Shown here one piece after another: positions 1-10,880 of a stretch of DNA of 64,000 bases. Origin of the DNA: Agelaius tricolor (taxonomy: Eukaryota; Chordata; Aves; Passeriformes; Icteridae). The position numbers and the translations under genes are program-made. The stretch lies in contig JALJCS010000034.1 in NCBI GenBank assembly GCA_023055355.1, forward strand, positions 2,122,001 to 2,186,000, read 5' to 3'. The first letter of the stretch is position 1. Every line of letters begins with the position of its first letter. A model generated the notes under the pieces. That model was not told where the DNA came from. It did no database searches and was given only the letters and a program-made list of their open reading frames with translations.

Positions 1-469
1 ATCTGCCAATCACACGGCGCCTTGCTGGAAGGTGCCAGGCAGGAGGGCACAGGGGGAGGGGGAAAGGTTGGCATCCTTGAGGGGGATGGCATAGGTGAGA
101 CAGGAAATGGCGACACACTGCAACAGTAGAAGTCAGCCCAAAGCAGTGGGGGAGCCCCAGCCTCAGCAGGATGCAGCACCTGAGCCAGGTGGGTTGAAGC
201 TGATCTGGGTGTGTCTGAGATGGGCCTGCTGCCCCAGAGCAAGGCTGTGGGCAGGGGGGAAGACATCACCTCTAACACCAGGCCTGGTGAGGCAAGTCTG
301 ATGCTGTGTCTCCCTGAGCAATTTACAGCAGAGGCTGAAGGCCCCCCTGGAGCAGCCACGGCTGGAAGAGTGTTTGCTGCACCCTGGCAGCCCCTGTCCC
401 ACATGCCTGTGCTCCAGGAGAGCATTGCAAAGGACAGGCATTGCACGCAGCAGAGCTGCTGCAGCTCTA

Positions 470-772
470 GCATGGGGGCTGTTGTTCTGTTTCTAGAGTC
501 CTACACTGTTGTTATCAGATCTCTCAAGTCCATACCTCCTTGGTGTGTTCTTATGGCCGCAGATCTTCACAGCACAGACTGCTTCTTCTGCAAGTGATCC
601 CCTCACAGCTCAGGGCTCCTCCAAGGCTCCCCTCACCTGGCCAACCCGCCCCCTTTTATCCCAGTTATCTTCATTGGTCACAGCTGCAGCCCAATTAAGG
701 GGATCACAGCTGCAGCCCATCAAGGACAACCGGGACCTCCCGGGGCAAAGCCTCTAGACAGATATTCAAATA
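470..772 (-). mobile_element. LTR-like promoter segment, copy 1
   Basis: Read on the minus strand, this stretch is homologous to 49960-50245 on the plus strand. Shared blocks include gtatttgaatatctgt, the GC-rich ggctgcagct repeat, aagataactgggataaaagg, taagaacacacc and tctgataacaaca. The GATAAAAG block (plus strand around 653-660) looks like a TATA box of an LTR promoter. This copy carries an extra partly repeated block of roughly 30 bases (gggctgcagctgtgat) that the other copy lacks. GC-rich sequence continues to the left end of the window and may be more of the same element. Boundaries are not defined. Confidence 0.55.
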
Positions 773-924
773 CAATACTTCTTGTTTTGCTAGGACTCAA
801 AGGCCACCTCTGCTAGAGGGGGCCACCAGGCTGAGGCACACTAACCTGCATAAGCTGCTTCCTGGCCTTGGACAAAGCCCCTCAGCAAGGAAGAAACCCT
901 GCTCAGGCCTTATCTCCATGGTGC

Positions 925-1190
925 CTAGTAATGAGAGGCAACAGGGAAAAACTGATGGACAAGATGTTCTACCTGAACACTAGAAACACTTTACTGAGGA
1001 TTGAGCACTGGAACAGGCTGCCCAGAGAAGGTGTGGAGTCTCCCTTACTGGAGATATTCCAGAACTGTCTGGACGCAATCCTGTGCCATGTTCTCCGAGA
1101 TGACCCTGCTTGAGCAAGGAGGTTGGACCAGATGACCCACTGTGGTGCCTTCCTGACCCATTCTGTGACCCTGTCATTCTGTCTTTGCTT
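925..1190 (+). mobile_element. CR1 LINE 3'-end fragment
   Basis: The sequence gagcactggaacaggctgcc followed by cagagaaggtgtggagtctc, then ttggaccagatgaccc and two ATTCTGTG-like units at about 1170-1190, is the CR1 ORF2 C-terminus and 3' UTR in sense orientation. The encoded relic reads EHWNRLPREGVESPLLEIF, matching the CR1 ORF2 tail. It is truncated at its 5' end. Confidence 0.9.
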
Positions 1191-4100
1191 GAACTGACAG
1201 AGGGGAGAGAGAGCCCTTATGCTGGGCAATTGTGACTTCATAATGCTGCTGCTTTTAGATCCCAGTGTGCCAAACACAGAGGGAGTGATGGAGAAGCACC
1301 TGTCTTCAGATGTGTTTCATTTCACCTGCCACTCACAGAACCTGAAGACAGAATATGGTGAAAAGAGTATTTGATGATTGAGTTCACTTTCTTTTCAGCA
1401 GCATACTGACTTCTTTTAATGTTTGCATAGTTTTTGGCCATAAAAGATGTATATGGCTGAGAGGTTTCTCTTGGTCTGTCATCACTGTCACAAAGGAATT
1501 CCTCCAGGCTCCTTTTCCTTTCTTCCTTAGCTCCTCAGAGACCTCTGCTGCTGTCCCTGGCAGCAGACCAAGGGGAAGCAGCTTCAGTTGAAGCTCCCCT
1601 TGTAGCAACAAAACACCATTGATCAGCCACATCTGTCAGTGCCAACAATTTTTTGAAGCTGGCACTCTTTCAATGACTGGCTTCTCTCTGTATTTAAGGT
1701 TCAGGTACACAATGTAAAGAACTCCCCTGCAGAGCAATTGTCTTTATTTCATCCTATTGAAAAGAAAATCTCCTGCAGCTGACCACCCCTGAAAACATCA
1801 GTTCAGATCCATCTCAGGCCAGGCATGGGACATCCTGAGGTCCCATTCCTACCCTCCAGTGAACTGCCACTGGCAGATGCAGAGCATTGGGAACACCAGC
1901 CTGGAGACATCCAGGCTGGGATTGGAGGCCCTGGGTTGGTGTCAGCTGCATTGGTACTTATTCAGGGCAGTCCCTTTTTGTATTTATACCTAGGTACTTA
2001 ATGGCTGTTGCATTGAAAGGTCCTAATATTGCTTTCACCCCTGTAGGATATTGATTTTAAGAAAATACTCTATGCTTCATTTGTCAGGGTTGCAACATAA
2101 TTTAATAGATCGTATACTTAGGGATCCACTCCCACTAATTTCTAGCTTACATTCTCACTCTTTGACAACACCAAAATGTCAGTGGCTTTAGCCTTTTCAA
2201 AATAATTTCTTCTGAGAGCACACAAGGAAAAAAGAAGGCAAAAAATAAGCTTTTATTTAAATTACACCACCTATGTATTACCTTTGAGCATGAAGGAAAA
2301 GTTATAGAAAGGCCCTTCCACCTCCCTTTTCTTTGAGCAAGCTAAAACCCCATTTATTCCTTGATGATTGACTTTTGTTTGTTTAGTGTGGCCCTTATTG
2401 CCTTCTTGTTCACAAATTTAGCAAGCATGAATGTTTGCTATAGTTGACAGCAGTGGAATTTTATCAGCAGAAAAGTAGACAAAAATGTAAGTACTACTGA
2501 CAGAAGAGGCATTGTCTGAAAGAAAAATATATGCATTTGCTGTTACTGAAATGAAGGAACTTCAACTTATACTTGCCTGTTTGTAGCTATATTCCTTTGA
2601 AGCATTACAAAACCCCATGAAAATGTAGATGTTAGAGACTGTATAATCACTTAGAAAGTTAATGTGCATAAACATACATAAAACGATTGTTTGCTTTTTT
2701 TCCTGCATAGCCTTTTTACTGTATTACTGTGTAAATCAGACCTACTTTATTTTCACTTGCTTAGCTTTGTACTCTTTTTAAAGCATCTCAATGAATGAAT
2801 GCATATTTCTAGATCCTTACAGCCTTAACCCCCAAATTTATTACTGCATTTTCACAGCAAAAAAAAGACATTTTTCTATGAAAACATATTACTTCCAGAC
2901 ATTTTTCTATGAAACATATTACTGGAGATATGACTGGAGATTTAATGGCTCAAAATATGATTTCCAGCCTGGGAGGTGCATGACAAATCTGAGTGAAAAT
3001 GTCATGTCACAGAAGAGTAGAGAGTCCCAACAGGAGAACTGGAAACTCCCCAGCCCTGTCCTGTTGTGGTGGAAGCTGGGATAATGATGGACACAGTTCC
3101 CTGAAGACTGGAATCTTTTCCTTCCTGCTCTTGCTGGTACCCAAGAGCATGTGGCCATGGTTGTATGGATGAGATAGGTACAAGTCATAGCCATGCAGAT
3201 ACCAGGGGAAAATCACCCTGATCTTTGGAAGCATAAGGATCCAGTGAGGCTTGAAAGCTGGGCTACAGCATGCTCTGTGTGCCTCAGAAAGGGTGATCCT
3301 GCAACATAGGGATGGAAAATGATGTCTCTCCAATGCCAAATGCAGTGCTGGTTTAGAGAGAGCAGGACAAACCAGAAAGGGTGGTAAGGAAGGTCCTGCC
3401 TCAGGATTATGCTCTGAATGAAGCACTATCACAGGAGAAAAAGCACGGGCAGGTTAGGGAAGTGTTGCAGGGCAGAGAAGAGTCACGTGCTTACCAATCT
3501 TTTCTTCTAATTGATCTGGGATGTGTTAGATAGCAAGGCCCTGGTTGTGTGTGCTGCGTGTCGTACACTCAGGGAGATGTCTTGCAGGCACACAGCACCT
3601 CTTGTTGCAGCAATGCCTTTGGCTGCAGTCACATGTGGGACTCGTGACTGCTCAGAAGGGGAAGAAGTATCACCTCTCTCCACGTAGGACAGACAGCCTG
3701 ATAGGTTTTTCTTGCTGCTCGTACATCAGTTGTGGCTTTCTCTGTTGGCCCCTATTTACATTTTACCCAAACACCCTGCACGTGCACATTCTGCCCTAAG
3801 GGGCCACGGAGGTGATAAGCACGGGTGGTGCTGGGGAGAAGGGACCCCACAGTGTCCAGAAGTGGTCAGTCCCACTTCCAGAAAGGGACTTGAGTGAGAA
3901 TATGTGTCACAGTGGTCCTTGCCAATGGCACAATGGCTCTGCCTGTAGTGTCTGTCTAATGGGCACTGAGCTAAGGCCAACAAAATACAAGTCATACAAG
4001 CCTGAACAGCTTCTAATGTTAATGACTTCTGATTACCACTGAGTCAAGCTGCAGCTGTATTTTATTATCACTGTGTACAGAGTGAGTAGAATTCCAGATA

Positions 4101-5078
4101 GAGTACAAAGTACCTTTTCTCTTGTTTTGCCGGTAATTGCAAAGGCTTAAATTGTACTTGTAGCTGTTTTATGATTGACCTTAAACAGCGCATTTGCTAG
4201 AGTGGACCATTGCAATTTGGAATGGAAACATCACACAGAACTGGTCTATGATCTCTATGATGCAAATAAAAATAGTGCCACGAGTGAAGGAATAAATATT
4301 TCTTTCCATTTTGTCTTTTCATTTTTATTGCTTCCCTAGGTCACTTGAAATGAAATTGTCCTTCACAGGTCAAGCTTTGGCTGCTTTTCAGACAGGAAAA
4401 AAGACAGTGCTTTAGATCATTAGAGCCTTGGAGATGTTATAGCAATCCAAATGATTTGCATTTCTGAAGGAAAAGCTTTTATTTCTGAACTGTTCACCTC
4501 TTACTGATCTAAAAATGTACCTTTTTTATTTTTCTCATGGAAATGCCTGTCCTCAGAATTGAAAAAATAAGACATATTCCTAGCCTTGATGTGCCACCTC
4601 TCCATCAGCTCCTCCATCCCTGAGGAGCTGCCCACAGCACTTCCAGTGCAAGTGATGGTCATGGAGGAAATGAGCACTTTGTGCAGTGGAGCTGCACTAG
4701 GACTTAGTGGATAACGAGGAGGGAAGAGGGAAAGGACAGGGACCAGATGGGCCACTTCCTGTCACAGGAAGGAGGCTGCTCTTGTTCTGTCAGCTCCAGA
4801 GCCCAGGAGCTTTTTATGAACTGGCTGCTGGCAGGCAAAGCTGTGCAGCCTTCGCAGAGTTTGAGTTTCAGTCTGAAGTGGATGTTTAGACGAGAGTCTC
4901 TCACATCCCCATCAGACAGGAGACACGATGCCCCTACACCGGGGCTGACACGGTGCCATTTTGGGGCCTGATGGGGACAGAGCATATGCTCAGACTTGGA
5001 ACAAGAACTGCAGATATCGGGCTGGTGGCACCTGCAGGGGCTACACCTCTGCTGCATTTTCTTGCCTGAATCATCTGG
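1191..5078. other. Intergenic sequence without a supported gene
   Basis: AT-rich, with many stops in all frames. The longest frames (3007-3432 minus, 3545-3799 plus) have antisense partners and no recognisable domain. Apart from the 31-bp duplication at 2866 I see no structured feature. Confidence 0.6.
2866..2924. repeat. 31-bp tandem duplication
   Basis: The block agacatttttctatgaaaac plus atattact occurs at 2866 and again at 2897, with one A missing in the second copy. A simple local duplication in non-coding DNA. Confidence 0.85.
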
Positions 5079-5083
5079 GCAGA
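5079..5083. repeat. Target-site duplication, left copy
   Basis: The bases gcaga lie immediately before the TG of the solo LTR and are repeated exactly after its terminal CA at 5727-5731. Confidence 0.8.
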
Positions 5084-5726
5084 TGTCCTGGTTTAGGGCA
5101 AATTTGGTAGAGAATCTCCACAGGAGGGCCCCTCCACAAAGCAAACCCACACGGCCCCTCCCCACAACTGGTTCGGGAAGAATTCCTCGGAGAGAAGTGG
5201 AAAGAGCCTGTTTATTTAACAGGCACAGCACCCCCAGCACAGAGAATGAACAATAGTGGGTGACACCACTCTGAAAAAGATGACAACTTCAGAAAGTCTC
5301 TCTTGGGGGTGGTCGCTCTGTTATCAGTCCCTCTGGTGTTCGGGCAGCTGCTGCAGGCACAAGGTGCAAACTCTTGTGGTTTGCAGGTCCCAGTCCAGAG
5401 CAGGTTTGAGTTGGTTGAAAAAAGGGAAAGGAGAAACAGTCCAGGAAGAAATTTGGACTGTTTAGCTAAACTAGCTAATGAGCAGAAGAAAAAGCAAGCA
5501 GAAGGAAAGCAGAAGCAAGAGCGAGAGAGAGCAAAGCGAAAAACAAAAGTAAAAAAGCAAAAGCAGCACCATGTACTGCCCTGCCTCTGTGTCCCGCCAG
5601 GCTGATAAGAAAACCCAAACAAAACTTTCACTCTTCAGAGCCAGTCTTAAAGGCACAGAATATAATATCCAGCATAAACAGAACACATGAATGGGGATAC
5701 AAGCATCATAACACCACCCTAGGACA
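5084..5726 (-). mobile_element. Solo LTR of an endogenous retrovirus with intact target duplication
   Basis: The element begins TGTCCT and ends AGGACA, a perfect 6-bp inverted terminal repeat with the TG...CA ends of retroviral LTRs. It is flanked on both sides by gcaga (5079-5083 and 5727-5731), a 5-bp target-site duplication, so both boundaries are exact. The minus strand reads as the coding orientation: an AATAAA (plus-strand TTTATT at 5211-5216) sits near its 3' end, after a purine/pyrimidine-biased middle. No gag, pol or env sequence adjoins it, so it is a solo LTR left by recombination between two LTRs. A 5-bp duplication fits class III (ERVL) or some class I families. The family looks like one abundant in songbirds, from memory. 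Open frames across it are spurious. Confidence 0.85.
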
Positions 5727-5731
5727 GCAGA
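5727..5731. repeat. Target-site duplication, right copy
   Basis: The bases gcaga directly follow the terminal CA of the solo LTR and match the left flank at 5079-5083. A perfect duplication suggests the insertion is not very old. Confidence 0.8.
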
Positions 5732-8700
5732 GTGTTTTTCTTTCCTGCTAGGTTCCCTTTTGTCCAAGACGAAGGCATCCTTGACTCTAGGCAGAGGATG
5801 GCTGAGGCTGGGTGCTGCCTTTGAGAAGGCTTCCTTTCCCTGGGGTCACTTTATATAGCTCTTATTTTCAGCTCTTGTGGTGGCTGTCACTGGTGCTGCC
5901 AAGAGAGGCCAGGGCCATGCCCTGGGCAGTGCCAGCCTGTGGAGTTCAAGTCAGGCTCAGGAGACGAATGAGGATGCATGAAAAAAGTATGTGGCAAAAG
6001 TTAATGGAAAATAATGCCTCATTGCTCACAGAGAGGTTATTACATTTCTAAGGCATTTTTGAACAAAGAAAATACATCTACAACTAGAGAAAGAGCTTAC
6101 CCCGCACCTGCCATGTCCCCCTTCCCACCTTCCAGCAATCCTCTCACTTATTAGCATTTCAATACCACTTTTCTTTGAAGTACAAACTGTATTTTACTAA
6201 TATTATTTCCAATCATGCTGTGGAAATGAAATTTATGGCAGTGTTGATTTCTCAGATCTCCTCAGAGTCTTTGAAATTTGCATTAGATTATTCTAATCAC
6301 TTAGCCTCATTGTATATATTTACACAAGTACTTTTGATGTTTAAACAGATCAGGCTGCGATGAGATGTGCAGGGGGAAATATATACCCCTAAGGAAAGGA
6401 ATGCTTATTTTCTCATACCACATCTTCAACTTGAAGTTTTCAGATAAAACAGTGGGTTAGTACCTTTGGGACCTGAGGGAATGACTGTTGGACTGGGAAG
6501 ATGGAGGGATTGGCTCTGCCTTCAGCAGCAGACAGCAGAGATGGACTGGGGCTGGGTCCCTACAAGTAAGAGGAAGGTGGTGAGGACTCGTCCTCTCACA
6601 CCCTTGATCACCATCAATGTAGCCTGTGCTCCTGGCCATCTGACAGAAGAGATGGTCCAGCCTGAACCCATGATGAATGAACCCACATCTACAGACACAA
6701 GGTTCTGGGGACCGAGCAGTTGCCAAATCCCAGCTCCACTGAATTCAGCGGGAATAGTAAAATGTCCTCTGGGGACACCAAAAATCCTGGGACTGTGGTG
6801 CAGTTGTGGCAGTCCTGACCATGACATCCAGGCAAGTCCTGCAGGACCTGTGCTCCTGTAGGCAGAAGGCAGGGTATCTGGGAAGCATTGCAGCCATATG
6901 TTCAAGTTAATTTATTTATTTTCAGGGCTGGTTCTGTGAGATCCAGAATGAGAGGCAACAGGAGCAGCCTTTACACAGGAAATCTGAGTAGGAAAAAGTG
7001 GAGGAGCAAGCCTGACAAAGGAGAAACAGATCCCTTGAGGGCTGAAGGAGATAATCTTTCTGCAAGATGCAGGATATTGCCAGCTATCTGGCATGAAGTT
7101 TAGCTCCCCAAAGACTGGGATAATAAGAGAGTTATAATTTCCTTGTGAATTTACAAATGCAGATAAAGTTATTTCAGACTGAAAGTATTAGATTTATTCT
7201 CAAATCATAACCTTGCCACAAATTCTACCCTGTAGAATCTAAACTGTAACTCCACATCCTCTGTATTGGGGTGGGACTGGATGTACACACATCCTGAGAG
7301 CACAGGACCATGGCCAAAGCTGCCATTCAGATACAACTTCGTTCTGTGACAGCCACACAGGAGATCTGAAAAAGGTGATGTCAGCTGAAATGAACTGTGA
7401 AATAAGCTTTACAAAAAGCAGTGTCTGCTTCAGGAATGTTTGTTTTTGGAGTTTGTCTCAACATGCACGCTGTTTGTTATTGCCAATAACCCTGCCCCAA
7501 TTACTGCAGTAAGACAGTTCTGTGCTGTGATTGCACTGAAAACATAATCATCAAATGTGGCCTCTATTCTTCAGTTCTCCTGTTCTCCACTGGACTTCCT
7601 AAATACTTGGAACTGCATTACCTTCTTGCCTTTATATTAAATAGGAACAGGACCAGATACCACTCAACAGAGAAAACCTTTTCTACAGTTTTGATTGCTG
7701 ATAGAATTTTTTTTTGTGGAGTCTTTCCTGCATAATTTAGAAATGTGACCTCCATGAAATATTTGGAAAGAAGCAAAAGAAACTGTGCTTTCAAACGGAG
7801 CAGGTGCTTTTGAAATGGAAACTAACCTGGAATAGGTTGCTTAGAAGAATTACAGGCAGTGCTACAATGCCCTACACCCAGAAAACTGGAAGAATTTGTA
7901 GCATAAGAAAAGTTTTAAAAGCTCCTACACAATTGCACCACTAAGATGAGAAATCCAGAGGTTTTTTTTCTTCCCTTTTTCTTTTTCCTCATGGGAAAAT
8001 AAAAAAAAAAAAAAAAAAAGGTCTGGTATCAGAATGCAATATAGGAACACTGGAAACAAATTTTAGGGCCCTTAAATGGACAGCACATTTTTTCCAACCT
8101 TCCTAAAAGAGAGTGCTGTAAAGAACACATTCTCAATTACCCCAAAATTATTTTCTACATATCTGTGATGTATGAGACAAGTCAAGATAGCATCATAATT
8201 GTGAGGCAGACAAACATTCTGTTCTCATAATGGAAAATTCCAATAGCCTGAGACTTTTTAATTAGAGCACTGAATCTCTGCTGCTGTACCAAGTTCCTTC
8301 TACCAGTGCACAGCTGATTTAGTGACTACCCAGGCCCTTCCTGCATTTGTTAAATCAAAGGTAAAGGAATTTTCAGGATTATTACTGAAATTCAATCTAT
8401 TTAAGGAAAGTAATGGCATTTTCTTCCTCCTCTTTTATAGAATACAGTTTTATAGATAATTCAATTGAAGTATGATTTTGGACACATTTATGTTGCAGTG
8501 CTGCTGGCTGCTCTTGTTGCACAAAGTGCCAGTGCTGTAGGGGGGCAAGAGATGCAGCTGCTCTATCCACAGAAGCGCCGCTGTGGTGATGACAAACAGG
8601 GAATTTTCTCCCACCCATGGCACAGATCATGTACATCAATGGCTGTCACACACTCAAGGAAGGGTTATGCTCACTTGTTTCCTATGTAGTCTCTCCCAAA

Positions 8701-10002
8701 CCCAAATCTAAGAAAGATAAAAAGATTCTAATATTAGTTACTTGACTGATTATTCTTTTGGCAGTTAAACAGCCAGAAAACACAAAAGACTTGCCTGTCT
8801 CCACAGCATTTGCTCAATTAGCAGACTATGAGCCAGAGTGACCTTTTTTCTTCCATTTCTGCATGTGAAACCTGAAGCACATTCTCATGGAGAACAAACA
8901 AATCCTTCAGCATCCTCTAAATATAGGTTTTAAATTGCTGCAATCATTGCCTTCTAGTGGAACTATTTCTGAGAAGCTGGGGGAAAAGTGCAGTCAGCAA
9001 GATTCCATTTTACTTCTAGATATTTCTTCCAAGAAAGCTCAGGAGGGAGGGGAGTGACTTACTATAGACTGAAGTAGGTTTTCCTGAGGATGGTTATTTT
9101 GGGGTATCCTCATCACAGTCTTGGCTATAGGTACTTTCAGATTTTATATGAAGCACTGTAATTCCAGAAACATGTATCTGTCTTAACACGAAGAAGCAAA
9201 GTAAAAATGTCTTGAATTCACACTTAAGGAAGAGCAGGCTTTCTACACATCTTTGCTTTTCTACATTGTCCTCTATTAGCAGAATTATGTATTACTGTCT
9301 GCAGCCTAGTAAGGCAGCCTTACTTTTGCTCTGTGGCCCGTTTTACACTTTGCACACCACTTGCAAGGGTACCATCCCAGTTTTGTTTTTCCTTAACTGG
9401 AAATAAAGCAGCCCATTTTTAGCCTAGAAGATCTGGTAGGAGATCATGGCTCTGGTATTTCTCAGTTCCTGTCTTCATTATTCTGAACCTCTGGCCATTG
9501 AAACACAAGGTCTCTTGTATGTTATCTTTCTGCAGGTTTCATGGAAGTAGGTAGGCAGGAAGAAGAGAGGAATGCTATCTGTGCACCAGCTGAGCTTCAT
9601 CTTTCTTCAGACACAGGAGAAATTTTGTGCTATTTCTCCCTGTGGACAGTATTGAACAAAAACCTGTGCTGCCGGAACTCCACGTTATTATTGATGAATA
9701 ATCTTAGCTTTCTTCCCTAGAACAACTTGAGTGTAGACTACTCTTGGCCAGTGGCTCCCCAAAAGAGACAACTGACCCCAAGTGCTTACAATTCCTCTGG
9801 CTAATCATCTCCCTTTGTGCTACCACCTCCCCTGTCCTTTCAAACCAGAGGGGTTTCTTTCATCATAGGTCACACACCACAAACATGAATCTAACACATC
9901 TACAGTTTATGCTAAACAGAGATTGGAAAACTGTACATGGAAAATCCTCAGTGATGTCTGCTGTACAGGAAACACTACTTGTGTGCAGTACATTGCCACA
10001 GG
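5732..10002. other. Intergenic sequence without a supported gene
   Basis: Only short open frames. Overlapping frames of 131 and 127 codons on opposite strands at 6466-6905 reflect a locally GC-richer stretch and have no recognisable protein similarity. A 19-A run lies at 8001. Confidence 0.6.
8001..8019. repeat. Homopolymer of 19 A
   Basis: An A run after ggaaaat. No retroposed source recognised on its left. Confidence 0.9.
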
Positions 10003-10880
10003 GAATCACAGAATAGGTAGGGTTGGAACGGACCCTGGAGATCATCCCGTCCAACCCCCCTGCCAAGGCAAAGGCACCTACAGGAGGTGACGCAGAAACA
10101 CCCCCAGGTAGGGATGGAATGTCCCCAGAGGAGACTCCTGAACCTCCCTGGGCAGCCTGTTACAGTACTCTGACACCCTCAGTGTGAAGAAATTTTACTT
10201 CCTGTTGAGGTGGAACTCCTTGTGTTTTATTTTATGGCCTTTGTTCCTTGCCCTGTCGCTGGGGACCAATGAAAAGTCTCACACTCCTCTTGGCACCAGT
10301 TTTGAGGTATTTAGGTGCAGTAATGAGATCCCCTCTCAGTCTTCTCCAGACTAACCAGGCCCAGCTCCCACAGTCCCTCCTAATAAGAGAGATGCTCCAG
10401 GCCCCTCACCATCTTTGTGTTCCTTCACTGGACCTTCTTCAGTAGCTCCTTGTCTTTCTTGTCCTAAAGAGCCCAGAACTGAGCCCAGCACTGCAGGTGG
10501 AGTCTCACCAGGGCTGAAGAGAGGGGCAGGATCACCTCCCTCAGCCTCCTGGCCACACTCTTCCCAATGCACCACAGGGTTCCACTGGCCCTCTTGGCCA
10601 CAAGGACACATTGCCAGCTCATGGTTAACTCGCCACCCACCAAGGCTCCCAGGTGCTTCTCTGCAGAGCTGCTCTCCAGAAGGCCACCCCTCCAACTGTG
10701 CTGGGATTTGGGGTTATTCCTTCCCACATGCAGAACCCTGCATTTGCCTTTGTTAAACCTCATTAAATTTCTCTCCAACTCTGCAGCCCATCAAAGTCCC
10801 ATGGAATGGCAGCAGAGCTTTCAGGTGTATCAGTGACTCCCCCCAGTTTTGCATCACCAGGAGACTTGCTGAGTATTGTT
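10003..10880 (-). mobile_element. CR1 LINE, long antisense fragment with reverse-transcriptase C-terminus
   Basis: The left edge aatcacagaataggtagggt is the reverse complement of the CR1 3' tail, so the element lies on the minus strand. Moving right, it covers the 3' UTR and the C-terminal part of ORF2. A minus-strand frame at 10464-10778 still shows the CR1 blocks NLMRFNKGKCRVLHVGRNNP and LPLSSALVRLHLQCWAQFWA. Frameshifts and stops interrupt it elsewhere. It is 5'-truncated after the segment that follows the polymerase active site, so it is inactive. Confidence 0.92.

Noticed and set aside
3007..3432. 141-codon minus-strand frame
   Set aside because: Low-complexity residue mix, no domain, no supporting splice sites.
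4704..5240. 178-codon minus-strand frame
   Set aside because: It runs from unrelated sequence across the right boundary of a solo LTR into its end, so it cannot be one gene.
5303..5605. Lys/Gln/Glu-rich 100-codon frame resembling a coiled coil
   Set aside because: It is a purine-rich stretch inside the solo LTR on the antisense strand; the composition explains the peptide.
6466..6905. Paired frames of 131 and 127 codons on opposite strands
   Set aside because: Mutual shadows of a stop-poor stretch, with no recognisable protein features.
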